A stretch of 64,000 bases of DNA from Phialophora verrucosa (lineage: Eukaryota > Ascomycota > Eurotiomycetes > Chaetothyriales > Herpotrichiellaceae): contig MSED01000001.1 in assembly GCA_002099365.1 (NCBI GenBank), positions 2,976,001 through 3,040,000 on the forward strand, given 5' to 3'. Made by a program: the position numbers and the translations under genes. Below, piece by piece: positions 21,703 to 33,133 of the stretch; position 1 is the stretch's first letter; every line of letters begins with the position of its first letter. The notes below the pieces were generated by a model. It had not been told where the DNA came from. It saw nothing but the letters and a program-made list of their open reading frames with translations, and searched no databases.

Positions 21703-22671
21703 TCACCCCCTCGCACGCAGTGCACAAGGGTTTGGGACTGGAGCCCGATGACCTTGGTGGTCCTCACCCCTAGGGTGAAGCAACATGTGGCCCATGTATT
21801 CATTGCCAGCACGGTCTTCTCCGTACCAGACCCGTGCGACATCTGGCATCACCCTCACGACCTTGAATCCTTCCCGAACACCTGGCTGACCTTCGAAGTG
21901 TCGCCGAAATTCCGTGCGGTAGCGGAAGGCATGTCCACACTCATCGCACTTGTACATCCAATGCTTGTCTCTGTCTGTAATGCTGAACTTGTGCTCTAGG
22001 TCTGGGGGATGACATCGGTTCGGATTGTGTGGATAGTGGTGTTTAGGCAACGGAGGCAGGTTGCTCACATGTACGTTGCCAGCTTGGCGGGAGACATCGT
22101 GAGCAGGGGGAATCCTGTTCAGCCGCCGTCTTCCTCTTACATTTGATACGTGAGGGCGTTGTATTTGTCCAGTTCCCTCTGTCACTTCTCCTCTCGCGGC
22201 GCTCCCTTCCGTTGAGACAATGACACTGCCGGACGTTTCACTGACATTACCAGCAGAAGGCAACTGGGCTGTAGGGTCTTCGGGCGGAGGGTCGGATGAT
22301 TGGTCAAGTGGAAGGTGTGGAGGTTGGTCATTGTGGGGGGGTGTAGCTGGCGGGAGGCTCTGAAGATAGGCCGTCACGTTCAAAATAACGACCTCCAGTG
22401 CTCCGTCATCGACGAGCCCTTCAAGATTGTAGTAGTTGTGGAGCATGAGCAACCATCGTTGCATCAGAAGCCCTTGACTTGTCGCACCAAACGTGGTGAC
22501 AAACCACTGGAGATCGGCACGAAGGTGTGCTGTATGTGTCGATGGCTCGTGAGTTCTCAAGAAGGCTTCCGCTGCCTGACTGAATGCCAAATCCATGTTA
22601 TTGAGGATTCTTTGATCTTCTGCTGCCTGAGCGAATGCCATGGCTATGACGCTGAGCGCGTTTCCAGCCAT
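21703..22671 (-). CDS. Zinc-finger-like protein, function unknown
   Basis: A 322-residue single-exon frame starting at a good ATG (22671). The first 100 residues look helical; a Pro-rich disordered linker follows. At about residues 240-260 is a C2H2-like finger start: Y-x-C-x2-C-G-x-A-F-x-Y-R-x-E-F-R-R-H. The Cys pair and first His have the right spacing, but no second zinc-binding His follows at 3-5 residues; the next His is over 20 residues away. The C-terminus (VARVWYGEDRAGNEYMGHMLLHP) is unlike a known domain to me. It may be a degenerate C2H2 DNA-binding protein. Codon use is less GC-biased than in its neighbours. No context links it to the cluster. Confidence 0.5.
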   Translation of the reverse strand: MAGNALSVIAMAFAQAAEDQRILNNMDLAFSQAAEAFLRTHEPSTHTAHLRADLQWFVTTFGATSQGLLMQRWLLMLHNYYNLEGLVDDGALEVVILNVTAYLQSLPPATPPHNDQPPHLPLDQSSDPPPEDPTAQLPSAGNVSETSGSVIVSTEGSAARGEVTEGTGQIQRPHVSNVRGRRRLNRIPPAHDVSRQAGNVHVSNLPPLPKHHYPHNPNRCHPPDLEHKFSITDRDKHWMYKCDECGHAFRYRTEFRRHFEGQPGVREGFKVVRVMPDVARVWYGEDRAGNEYMGHMLLHPRGEDHQGHRAPVPNPCALRARG

Positions 22672-23713
22672 TGTGATTTGAGCGTGGAGGACGAAACTGG
22701 CGTCGGCGGGGTGACAAAGACAGTTCTAGCAAGTCTTGCTCGCGGCCTCTATCATATGACACAAACTTGTAAAGGCGAGACAATAACACAGCTGTTGTCT
22801 GAGATTGAGAGGAGCTCTGACAGTGACGAAGAGTGCCGTGCTGTGGGATCTGGACTTGGCAAAGGATAGACACAATACAACGCGTCTTGAGGGTTAAAGC
22901 CACGCTGTGAATTGTGTTGCCGACCGCCATGTACTGTCGGACCTTCACTGGGAGGGCAGTCGCGCCTTGTGAATGCTGAGGCAGAGACGACTTAACTTCA
23001 CGGACCGCACCATAGAATCACATGCATATAATCTGCTATGCATCCATGCCATGCCTCTGACGGCTGAGGGCAGTGCTGTTGGTCTATGTTGGCGGTTGGA
23101 TTGTGTGAGAGGGAGGAGAGGCCGATACATGCATCCTCTTATGCCGGCGACAGCCTCTTGCGCGGGTGACAAATCGAATGGTCGATTGTCAACAACAAAC
23201 CGGCTGCAGGCAAATTGCTCCTCCCAGTGGAGGTGTATCTGGACAACGGCAAACCAGGACTGGGAAAGGAGGGGTGACCGGCATGAGAGGCCTACGGTCG
23301 GGGCAGCCGAGCCTGGCACTAGTCCCCACGCTGGGCATTTGAGCAGAGTCGAGGAGGACGAACTCGCATCACGCCTGGAGACCTTCCTGAGGGTGAGGGT
23401 CCTGATATGGTTGAAGACAACAGCGGCATGCTGGGTTGGAAAAAGACGAATTCAGGGAGATCAGTCTTTGCTGGTACGGTGCCGAGTCCAGGGCTGGACG
23501 ATCTGCTTGACATGCTTCGGGACCTTTCGGACCTCGGTGGTATGTACAAGTCTAGGGGGCGCCGCTCGTTTCCACTAATTATACGAGTCGTACTGACAAA
23601 TTGGGAGATCGACTCGAGCAGGATCATAATAATTTGCAGAAGACCAGACCACTCGCTGACCATGGCATATCTTCGTGCAGCGCTAATTCGACGTGAGCTC
23701 ATAGATCTGGGCG
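22672..23713. other. Intergenic left border of catabolic run
   Basis: About 1 kb with no recognisable gene. It contains the promoter of acyl-CoA dehydrogenase 1. Confidence 0.4.
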
Positions 23714-25305
23714 ATGAACAGCACAGCCATGAGTGCCGCCGCGATTCTTGGGAGCGACCATGTTCCTGCCTCGCAGAGAGTGCCAGCGCTCGCCCGACCC
23801 TTTGTCAGTGAGCGAGCCTTGAAGACATTGGACCTGGTAAGCCTCCAACAGGCGAATGGGCTCTCTTTTCATGCTGACAGACACAGGTGGAGCGCTTTGT
23901 CGAGCAGCGATGCGTGCCAGCGGATAAAGTGTTTGCGCGGCTACTCGGCACTGATGTCAAGGGACGGTTTGAGGCGCACCCCGAGATCCTGGAGCAGTTA
24001 AAGACCGAAGCCCGGGAGCTGGGCCTGTGGAACATGTTCTTGCCCAAGGCACATTTCAAGGAGGGTGCCGGGTTCAGTTGTCTCGAGTTTGGGTTGATGG
24101 CCGAGTATCTCGGCCGCAGCGACGTCGCCAGCGAAGCCACCAACTGCGCCGCACCGGACACTGGTAACATGGAAGTCATTGCAAAGTACGGGACACCGCA
24201 GCAAAAGAAGGAATGGCTCGCTCCTCTTCTGGAAGGACAGATCCGGTCTGCCTTTCTGATGACAGAGCCCGCGGTCGCCTCGAGCGATGCGACAAATATC
24301 CAGTTCTCCATCACACGCGGCCGCGACGGGTATATTCTGAACGGAGAGGTACGTCTACCATCGGCCAACCATCTCTCGGCTGGACAGACCTTGACTTACC
24401 GAGCATAGAAATGGTGGAGCAGCGGAGCGCCAGAACACCGGTGTAAACTGTATATCCTCATGGGAAAGACCGATCCGAACAACCCCAATCCGTACCGACA
24501 GCAAAGTGTAATTTTGGTGCCTGCCGACACGCCGGGGATCACTATCAAGAGGAGTCTGTCTGTGATGGGCTACGATCATGCTCCACATGGTCATGGTCAA
24601 GTCGTGTTCGAGAATGTCCAAGTTCCTTTCGATTCGATCGTACTCGGCGAAGGTCGAGGATTCGAGGTCGTTCAAGGCCGGCTGGGCCCCGGGCGCATCC
24701 ATCATGCCATGCGCGCGGTGGGCAATGTAAGGTGTCTTCCCCCGACCAGAACCTAACTCGAGCGTTAACGGTTGTCCCAGGCGGAGCGAGCACTAGAGTA
24801 TTTTGTTGCCCGCCTGTCAGACCCGACCAAGAGGCCGTTTGGAAAGCAGCTCTCGGAACACGGGATCATGCTCGAGCGAGTGGCGCGGAGTCGCATAGAG
24901 ATTGATTCGGCACGGTTGTCGGTGCTGAATGCCGCACTCAAGATTGACCAGCTCGGCGCGAAGGGTGCGCTCAAGGAAATCGCCGAAGTCAAGCTTCTCA
25001 CCCCGGCCATGGTCCTTTCGGTGGCGGACCGTGCTATGCAGGCCTATGGCGCGGCCGGAGTCTGCCAAGATACACCGTTGCCGGAAATCTGGACCGCCGG
25101 GCGGATCATGCGCATCGTCGATGGCCCCGATGAAGTGCATCTTTTGCAGCTTGGTCGCAACGAGGCCAAGCGAGGGCCAGCGATGCTCAAGAAAATCGCA
25201 GCCCAAACTGAGGTGACGAAGAAACTGTCGGAACAGTATGGCGTGTCGGTTTGCGACGCCTTGGAGCTGAACAGGTCGACTGGTGTGCTTCCTTCACGTC
25301 TCTAG
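23714..25305 (+). CDS. Peroxisomal acyl-CoA dehydrogenase 1
   Basis: Four exons: 23714-23836, 23887-24348, 24409-24726 and 24781-25305, all phase 0, giving 475 residues. Introns are 50, 60 and 54 nt. It matches the ACAD11/IBR3-type acyl-CoA dehydrogenases, FAD enzymes that form the alpha,beta double bond of acyl-CoA. Motifs: GLWNMFLPKAHF, FLMTEPAVASSDATNIQ (FAD/substrate loop), KWWSSGA across the second splice site, GRGFEVVQGRLGPGRIHHAMR, QAYGAAGVCQDTPL and the C-terminal RIVDGPDEVHLLQLGRNE with a candidate base region. The protein ends in SRL, a canonical PTS1, so it probably acts in peroxisomes. In-frame ATGs at 23714 and 23729 are both possible starts. It is the first gene of the catabolic run and shares its PTS1 with four others there. 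Confidence 0.93.
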
Positions 25306-26406
25306 CAGTGGAATGACCGAAGATGCGCGTGGACGAGATGAAGCTCGCTGCTGATACAGCTCTGTCCAGTCGTCTGTGGGCCTGAATGGTGTGTCACAAC
25401 CGGGTGCTGGGTAGATATTCCAGTGTTTTTAAACAGCCGGCGAACGAAAATGGTTGCACAGTCTGATGGAGAGTTTGCCTAGTCATTGCCAACAAGCGGA
25501 CGGATTCTGTCTGCAGTAGCCTCGCCGTCGCACTCTGCGGAGCCTGCTAGACTCGGTGAACTAAGGCTGGCAGGACGCTCGTATGTATGATGGGGGAGCT
25601 GATATCAGAGAAGGAACGCTTGCGTACTCTACATATGTTGAACGGATTCCCTAACGCGTCGGACAAAGATTCAACAAGACTATATTATGGTTGTCAGCTG
25701 TTTCGGATGATGGTTTTCCGGGCTCCCTTGACCCTGAGATGATCACTCTGGACATTACCGCGTTTCTTGAAAGAATCTTCCCATTTTGAACGATGCCTAG
25801 GGGGAGCTAACATTGCATCGAGCTTGATTCGATGTGTTGGACAAAGAAGCTTGGATCAAAGACGAGCGGAAGGAAAGGGGTTTATTTTAGGCCAGCCCGG
25901 TTGGATCTCGACGCTCTCAACTTTGATGCATTGCCTGCAGAGTCAAGACCATGGACTAGAGAGCGAACGGCTGCTGTCAACTTCCCAGCGGCCAGAGTGT
26001 GTCCGCCCGAATCATGAATGATACTGACCTGCCCTAGAACTGCGAAAGCACAGCTTGACTGAGCATCGAGAGATGCAGTGTCCCCCTATGGAGCTCTCTC
26101 GCATCATGACTAGTCTAAGTGGCCAAGGTACATTTTTCTACAAAGCATCCACGGCCAACGCCTTCAAAGTCGACACCGCATCGAAGCGATCTAACGGCGT
26201 TTGTCCACCATTAGTATCCGCCAGTGTCAGGTGGCGATCTGTTCAGCCTTCCACCTTGACTCCAAGACTGAGGCTCGAGTGTATCATGCGGCAGACGTGG
26301 ATCAGAAGCTTAGTTGCGAGAGCGTCAGCACTGTAGTTCGTCAGCCACTTCATCGTCAGCCTGAACAAACAGAGGACGCCACGGGAGAAATTTGGCGTGA
26401 GGAGGT
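25306..26406. other. Intergenic between ACAD1 and transcription factor
   Basis: 1.1 kb where two convergent genes end. Two overlapping 60-85-residue frames at 25767-26021 have a protein-like composition but no recognisable family, and I do not call them. Confidence 0.4.
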
Positions 26407-28308
26407 TTACTCTTTGTCAATGTCCTGCCTACAAGTCGCTGACACAGCGTGGCTAATTGTCGTCACCAAGGCTGATACGTGGTGCATGCCTTTGAATCGA
26501 CGATTCATTTCCCTAAAAAGCCGTTGGAAGTCCACGAACGACCCCGGGCCTCTTCGAGCCCACGCACAGGGCGCAAATCGGTTGTGGATGAGGAATGTTG
26601 CGACAGGGAGAACTGTCCATGCGATCCTGTCAAGCCACATTAAGGGCGGATCCTGTCTCAACCAGGGACAGACGACTTACAACTGCAGGGGAATGTCCTC
26701 GATCCTAGACTCTCGCAATAACCAAAACACCTCGTCAGCCACCGAAGCGGCGGCTTCGCTGATTTTGTTGACGGCAACTGTGGTCAGAAGCCAAGACGTG
26801 CTGTCAAGTGCTCCGGGTACCACGAGATATTGCTCGTACATATATGCCTTTGTCGAACTAGCAACAAAATCCAAGAGTGAGTCATGCCACAAGCGTGCAG
26901 ACGAGATGGACGTTTCCAACTTACAAACCAATGATACGAAGGACACGGAGGGATGCCTTGTGACGTCGAGGGAGATTGAACTGAATCGGAGTCGCTTCGA
27001 ATTGTCGTATGCTGGCTCCCAGTGCCTGGTCAAGTTCTCGCAGCTTTTCGACCGTGTGCGAGTGATCAGCCCTCCATGTGTCCCAACGCTGTGTATCGTG
27101 ACGCAGAAGCAGAATCTGCTCCATAATTACGGACAACTGACATAAATGGACGAATGCATACGTGGAGAACGGTGCCTCGGCGCTGCCTCCGAAGGAGCGC
27201 CGATTTCCAGTCGTGTCAGTTGTCGAAGACAGGAAATCGGATATATGAAGCATTGGACACGCCTGGTAAGTTCGTTTCAATTTGAAAGCTCGACGAAGCG
27301 CCAGCGAGATGGTCCTGTTCCGTACAAGACAGCACCACCACACAACGCGGTGATTCCGCTTGGCTCCGTCGTAGAATCTTCCGATGACCGCGTGGTGAAA
27401 CGCTTTGTCAACCCAAAAGCTGTTGACTTCTTGGGAGCAGTCATACGGACTCCAGTGCGACAGAAGGATGGCCGCCTGGACTAGTTCGACCTTGCCTTCG
27501 TGCTCCTCCGTGTCCAGAGCCTCGTAAAACCGACGAGCTGTGTCGAACAGACAGTGTTGCCCTTCGATGACTGTGGCGAAAGCAGATCCTCGTAGATCCA
27601 TATTGCCAAGGTGTTGGAATGCTGCAAAAAGCATGCACTGGAGCACCAGGTTCTCCAATGGCCCTGTGACGGGGCCGCCCGGGCTTTGAAATCGGCCAAA
27701 CTCATCCTTGTCCACCACAGGGCAGAGTGTGTGGACGGTCATGAAGTACACTCGGACCAATCTAGCCTGAAGATCAGGTGAGAGAGGTACACCAACAGCC
27801 TGTCTGGTCAATCAAAACGCCGTCTTCGGAAAGGTGGGCGGGAGAATGACTCACTGGCTCTCGGCCGGTGCATCTTTCCTGCACGGGAGCAGGAACTGCT
27901 CTCAACGAGCTCGCGACAACATCTAGGCCCACTACATTTGCTCCATGTGTTATTAAACTCTCCTCGGTCAGAACCGAGAAAAGTGCACATGAAGGGGCGG
28001 TAATCACCAGAATGTAAAAGCTGATTTTGCAGCTTGAGACTGTCGTTCTCGCTCACCTCCCAGGACAGTTCAGCATCTCGTTCTGGGCTGTTTTCGGGTG
28101 TGTCGATGAAGTTGGGCGACTCATTGCTTTTGACATGACTGGGCTCTGGCGTATCATATTCGATACTGCTGTCCGCAGTTGGAGTCTCTAGCTTGAAGAG
28201 TTCGCACTGGTCATCGAATAGAGAGTCCAACGGTTCGTAGTCGAGGTCACCGAGACTAGAATCCAGCATATAGTCAAGTGAAGGTGTCCAGATTGTGTTT
28301 TCAGCCAT
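26407..28308 (-). CDS. Fungal-specific transcription factor, zinc cluster not seen
   Basis: The C-terminal part is secure: an exon ending at 26925, then 26857-26681 and 26626-26407, joined by introns of 67 and 54 nt that keep frame. It carries the fungal transcription factor middle homology region: YFMTVHTLCPVVDKDEF, LQCMLFAAFQHLG, VQAAILLSHW, a tryptophan pair followed by RNRTISLALRRAFKL, as in cutinase-regulator (CTF1)-like proteins. The N-terminus is less certain. An acidic exon starts at ATG 28308 (MAENTIWTP), and at least one intron (candidate 76 nt, GTGATT...TGTAG, near 28010-27930) and one more frame change near 27810 are needed to reach the middle region. No Zn2Cys6 cluster is seen in any frame from 28700 to 27800. 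It may be a zinc-less regulator or have a damaged N-terminus. It is divergent from the PEP mutase-family gene, a likely target. Confidence 0.7.
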
Positions 28309-29068
28309 GATATCTATTGTGAAGGGTGCTGTATAGCAGGGGAGCGCAATCGACAGACACAAGCGACAACAGCAGAGACCAAATATCCAGAGCTTCCCAG
28401 AGAGCGAATTTCCAGGGATACTCTGGCTAGACCGAGTTCTGCAGATCCATGAACTAATGTGTGGCGCTCCTCGGGGGCGTCATGTACACAGTAGATAGGT
28501 CTTTTGTTGCAGTGGCGAAGCAAAGTCGGGGACTGGCACTTACGATTCGGCGTTCCACGATTCGTCTGAGTTCCATAGGCACTGCGCATTCTGACCGGCG
28601 GCCGGCATGATCAGCGCCTTGCGCATGCTTGTTGCACGCCTTATGGACGGCCGACTATCTATATCATGCGTGGCACAGGCACGGCTGGCGGGCGTGGCAG
28701 TCCATGCAGTTTAGAACTCTGATGCAACATCATACCGCATACTATCACCGGAGATGTTGATCACCCAAGGCGGTGTGGCGTCGTGAACGCGGCCACAGAT
28801 CGAGTACTGCTGGTCAATGCAGCAACTGCAGTGGGAGTCGAACAGTACGATGCCCGCTCCACAACCGCGGAGAAGACGCCGTCTCCGGTCAGGGTAGTCG
28901 AGGCCGCTTCGTTCATTGGCGGGTGACCCCCGATATCGGTTGGACGTGGTATACTCGATCGAGTTGTAAAAGTTACAAAACACCAGGGTTGAATGAGCAC
29001 CTGGTGTCACAAATGCATGCTCATCTGCCGGATTCCTCATATTGTCAATCAAGGACATATCAAGCACG
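28309..29068. promoter_or_regulatory. Divergent promoter, transcription factor and lyase
   Basis: 760 bp between two divergently transcribed genes. No coding segment recognised. I searched it for a zinc-cluster exon belonging to the regulator and found none. Confidence 0.4.
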
Positions 29069-30049
29069 ATGAGTGTTGACACTGTGCGATCTCCCCGAGT
29101 TTCGGCCGGGCGAAAGCTACGGCAACTGATAGAATCGAGCTCGTCTATTGTTGTTGCACCTGGGGTGTACGATGGTTTCAGCGCACGAATCGCGTTGCAA
29201 GTCGGGTTCGACGCGATATACATGGTAGGTCCTGACATGGTTCCTATTGTCCCTGTGGACATCAACTGAGTGTGCAACTGCTAGACGGGGGCTGGCACCT
29301 GTGCTTCGAGGCTTGGTCAGCCTGATCTGGGGTTTGCATCCCTGAACGACATGAGAGAACATGCCGAGATGATTGCCAACCTGGACCCCAGCGTCCCATT
29401 GATTGCCGACGCCGACACAGGGTATGGAGGTCCCAATATGGTTGCCAGAACCGTCGCGCAATACCATCGAAGTGGTGTTGCGGCTCTGCATATAGAAGAT
29501 CAGATTCAAACCAAGCGTTGTGGCCATCTCAGTGGCAAAGAGCTCGTCAGCACCGAGACGTTTGTGCAGAAGATCACTGCCGCTGCGAAAGCCCGTGACC
29601 GCCTCCAGTCTGATATCATGATAATCGCTCGCACCGACGCCCTCCAGACGCATGACTTTCAAGATGCCATCCAGCGACTTCAAGCCGCGATCAAAGCCGG
29701 CGCCGATATCGCCTTTCTGGAAGGCATCCAATCCAAAGAGCAATGCAAAGCCGTCTGCGAGGCACTTGCTCCCACTCCGGTGCTACTCAACATGGTCGAG
29801 CATGGCGCAACACCATCCCTGACACCTCAGGAGGCCCAGGCACTAGGATTCCGGCTGATGATCTTCCCGTTCGCTGCCATTGCCCCCTCTTATGATGCCA
29901 TATTACATACGTACAAGCGCATCAAGGACACGGGGAGGACAGGACTGTCGCCTGATTTTACGCCAAAGAAGCTGTTCAGCATCGTTGGCCTGGAAGAAGC
30001 TGCGAAAATCGATGCTGAGGCTGGTGGTGCTATGTACGGCATGATCTAG
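29069..30049 (+). CDS. Isocitrate lyase/PEP mutase-family enzyme
   Basis: Two exons, 29069-29224 and 29285-30049, with a 60-nt intron (GTAGGT/CTAG), giving 306 residues. It is a TIM-barrel enzyme of the isocitrate lyase/PEP mutase superfamily. The start of the barrel reads VVAPGVYDGFSARIA; the Mg-binding strand DADTGYGG is at residues 94-101; IEDQ is at 122-125 and the catalytic loop KRCGH at 129-133. This length and the KRCGH form fit the oxaloacetate hydrolase, 2,3-dimethylmalate lyase or methylisocitrate lyase-like subgroups, which cleave a C-C bond of a 2-hydroxy- or 2-oxo-diacid. It lacks a PTS1 (ends GMI), so it is probably cytosolic. In context it could cleave a diacid released by ring opening. 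Confidence 0.9.
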
Positions 30050-30695
30050 AGGGTGCGCATGTCAAACGGCCTCTACAGATGATGGACAAGGCGAGAATAG
30101 AGATTAGTCAGCGACGCGAATAGACGGAGTTTCGTTAGTGCAATTCGAGATCGCGCTAGTCTTAATTCGCTTGGCGAATCACGTGCTGCGAGCAAGGTTG
30201 TCCTATGACTAACAAGGCTGTTACGCTAAGGCATTACAGGGCTGTACGCCGCCTTCTAAACCCGTTATATGTAATAATACCGAAGCCCTTTGTCACTATA
30301 CAGTTAGGCGTCGCCCCGACCCCCCTGAATAAACTATATCCTCCAATTAAGTCGCAGCCTAAGGGGTCTGTAGAGACCGCGCAAAGGCATCATGGATCGG
30401 ACTGGTCTTCACACCCACTTGTCACCAGACTGAACGCCCTTGTGAGAATACCGTGGCACCAACCCACAGGGAGGCCTCGGGATACGAGGCGAAAATATCC
30501 TGTCACTTGACCATCACGGCCACAAAAATGCAAGGGACGTGAACTGCTTGTGGCGAACAGCCTACCTGGCAGGCGTCTCTCCACTTGGAGACCATGTCTC
30601 AACCCCAAGATGTTCAGGCGAGCACGCGATCACGTAGATAACCGTTTGGCCCATCTTTGGCTCAGCATTTTATGGGATTCAGAGCACTTGCCCGG
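30050..30695. other. Intergenic, unidentified
   Basis: Convergent 3' flanks. The segment 30180-30380 has a different, stop-rich texture that could be an old repeat, but I see no termini. Confidence 0.35.
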
Positions 30696-31788
30696 TCACA
30701 TTATGGCGAGGGCATTCGGTGGCGATGCTACCAATCCGGGGATGTGCAAGGGAACACTGGTGAGAAAAAACTCATATCTTCCGACTTTCTTGCAGTAATC
30801 GGCCAAAGCTTTCAAGTCCCACAGCTCACCAATGGACATGCCAAAGAGACTCAGTAAGTATTGGTGTAGCACTAGGCCCAACCAGATGTTAGCTGAACCC
30901 GAGGCTTCACACGACCACGACAGCTCGAGTCCACTTACCAAGGTCACCAATGCCCCCCTCGCGGTTGCCTTCGCCCTCGAGGCGTGGAGGAGTCACCTCA
31001 AACGCAAGCATGTCCCCTGCGACGGCCGCGAAGTGATGATCCCAAATCCACCTGGCGGCCTGTGTGTTCCCCTCGACCCCGACGGCTCTGCCCGTGTTCA
31101 GCAACCTCTGTTGCTCGTCGGCGTCGGCTGCACCGAGGTCTTCGGTATAGCCGGAGCGTATAAGGAGGATGTCCCCAAATTGGAAACTGGTGCCTTGAGA
31201 TTCCGCGACAGACTCGAGCTCGGAGATTCTAATGGCATGCCCGTCGAAACAGTCATATGCTATACCCTGCGCCTCGGCCCATGCCCGATAATCCAGTAGA
31301 ACGCCGCGGCCGGTCATGGCCCCGCGCTCATGCCAGAGGTCGAGTGTCGGCAGGGCTGTCTCGTTCTCGAACAGCCCTGTCACCTGGCTTTTGTCAGGCC
31401 GGACACCGTTATATGCCAACCCCGTAGGCTGATGGTAGAAGTGGATCAGACTGTCCCATTGACTTGAGCCTTGAGTGTTGAAGGCAACCTCGTCCTCGAG
31501 CGACCACACGTTGTACGGGCTGTCTTTGAACGTGAGGATCTTGTGGTCGAGGCCCCTCCGTCCGAACGGGGGCTTTTTAATCGCACCCAGCGGCCAATTG
31601 AGTGAGAATGAAACACCGTCGCGGATCTCTCTGGAGGCGTGCTGCACGACTTCCGGGGTGACTAAATTGAGACATCCCAGCCGATCCTTCTGGCCGTCTT
31701 GGTCGAAAAGACCCCACGCACAACCTTGTGGCATGTCGCCGACTTTGGGCAAGGCGTCAAAGTCGGGAATGTGCCTGTGTGCGGCCAT
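30696..31788 (-). CDS. Cyclase-family hydrolase (kynurenine formamidase-like fold)
   Basis: Two exons, 31788-30939 and 30871-30696, with a 67-nt intron (GTAAGT, AGCTAACATC branch, CCTAG acceptor), giving 341 residues. It matches the fungal cyclase family (Pfam Cyclase, PF04199): NLVTPEVVQ near the start, FNTQGSSQWDSLIHF in place of the bacterial metal-binding HxGTHxDxPxH, the GRGVLLDY segment, FQFGDILLIRSGYTE, and the C-terminal MSIGELWDLKALADYC..PPNALAI. Bacterial relatives hydrolyse amides or lactones; the fungal branch is largely uncharacterised. The missing His residues mean metal dependence should not be assumed. The ATG at 31788 gives the usual length. It is divergent from the cytochrome b5 gene. 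A ring-opening or lactone-hydrolysing role after Baeyer-Villiger oxidation is an inference from context. Confidence 0.88.
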
Positions 31789-32395
31789 CGTTAGCTGTTT
31801 GTGTAGCAGGACCACAGGGCACTTCCACTGTGAAGGCACCGTTGTATGAATTACAGAGAAACGACTGCTTGGTGTACAACAGAAGAGCTTGAACAATGAG
31901 CGCCCGAGATCCGCTTCTCCACTGCTCAGACAAGCTCCCCAAGGCAGCTTCTGGATACCCAGAATCGTATGGTACGAGACAAGGTATGAAACGATTGGCC
32001 AAGACATGTCTGTGGCCGAGGTCAAGACCCCTCCCCTCACGTTCCTTTGCCGTCATGTCCTCCGTCCAAGCTCGCGGACAACTGGAGCCTCCACCGACGA
32101 GCACAAGAGCCGTGGCCTGAAGATCTTTCCACTGCGCTCGAGGACTCCGTGACCGATAGTAATATCCTTTCCCATTCGTCATGATCTGTGAACTGGGCCA
32201 CGCCCGGGTGGTGCTGCCAGAAGACTTGGACGGTCAGCTCCGGTTTCCCCTCCTACGACTCGTACGTGTCCGCGCCAGGGACCAGCGAATCAAGTCTACC
32301 CTAATAATATTCACACAGTCCCGTAAGTCATCCAGCCATCTGTTCTCAATTTCGTCTTGGTTGGAGGCGCCATTATATTTTCGCACAGGGGAGCC
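31789..32395. promoter_or_regulatory. Divergent promoter, cyclase and cytochrome b5
   Basis: 607 bp between divergent start codons. No coding frame of note; frames inside are shadows of the 5' leader of the cyclase gene. Confidence 0.4.
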
Positions 32396-32940
32396 ATGGC
32401 CGGCAAACAGGCGTACACGTTGGCCCAAGTCTCGCGGCATGCGCAGAAGGACGATCTCTGGCTGATCATCCACGGCAAAGTTCACGATGTCAGCGAATTC
32501 ATGAGCAAGCATCCGTAAGTCTGTCTGTGTGGTGACCACCCACCGACGCCTGTTTGCTCACGGCACCCACAACAGCGGCGGAGAAGACCTCTTGTTGGAA
32601 CTCGAGGCCGTGGGCCACGATGGCACCTCTTCCTTCGAAGATGTTGGGCACAGTGAAGAAGCACGGCAGCTGCTCAAGTCCTTGGAAATAGGCACGTTTG
32701 CGGCCGAGGTGCGTGCTCATCTGTCGCTGTGTCTGTCTAGACGTGCCGGTCCACACGTGAAGAGGAGTGCTGCGGCGGCTGACATGGCTCCTAATCCACC
32801 AGTCCGCGTCGCAGATGCCAACGAGGGCCGCCGTCAGGGTAGAACACGTTCACCCCGTCCCGCAGCCAGCATCCTCCAGCACATTGCCGTGGGTCGTGGG
32901 ACTTGTCCTGCTTTTGGTGATTTGGCTCTTTCTGAGATGA
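32396..32940 (+). CDS. Tail-anchored cytochrome b5
   Basis: Three exons: 32396-32514, 32576-32708 and 32803-32940, giving 129 residues. Introns are 61 and 94 nt. The haem domain is complete: YTLAQVSRHAQKDDLWLII, the first axial His in HPGG (the motif is split by intron 1), and the second in VGHSEEARQLL. The last exon adds a short Pro/Ser linker and a single C-terminal hydrophobic helix, LPWVVGLVLLLVIWLFLR, which would insert it in the endoplasmic reticulum membrane as a tail-anchored protein. Function: passes electrons to P450s, desaturases or hydroxylases. Its position between two P450-rich segments suggests a dedicated redox partner. Without splicing intron 2 the anchor is in another frame and is easily missed. 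Confidence 0.93.
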
Positions 32941-33062
32941 CACCTGGCCAAAGGCTGAAGCGAAGGGAGGAAATGATCATCCGTAGTATCTTAGTGGGCG
33001 TGTCAAGAAAGAACAAGAAGCGGGAGAAATCGTAACTAAATTTTGGCCCATCCGTGACGGGT

Positions 33063-33083
33063 ATCTCTCTCTCTCTCTCTCCC
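33063..33083. repeat. CT microsatellite
   Basis: About nine CT dinucleotides between the cytochrome b5 and P450-2 3' ends. Confidence 0.85.
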
Positions 33084-33133
33084 TCCTTCCTCCGTCTGCC
33101 TCGTCTTCCCATCGCCAGATTAGTGCCGCTCCG

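Noticed and set aside
25767..26021. Two overlapping frames of 61-84 residues with protein-like composition
   Set aside because: No recognisable family and no start or intron context; cannot be supported.
32709..32802. Soluble cytochrome b5 read through to 33035
   Set aside because: Reading through gives a basic low-complexity tail. Splicing 32709-32802 yields a typical membrane anchor and stop at 32940.
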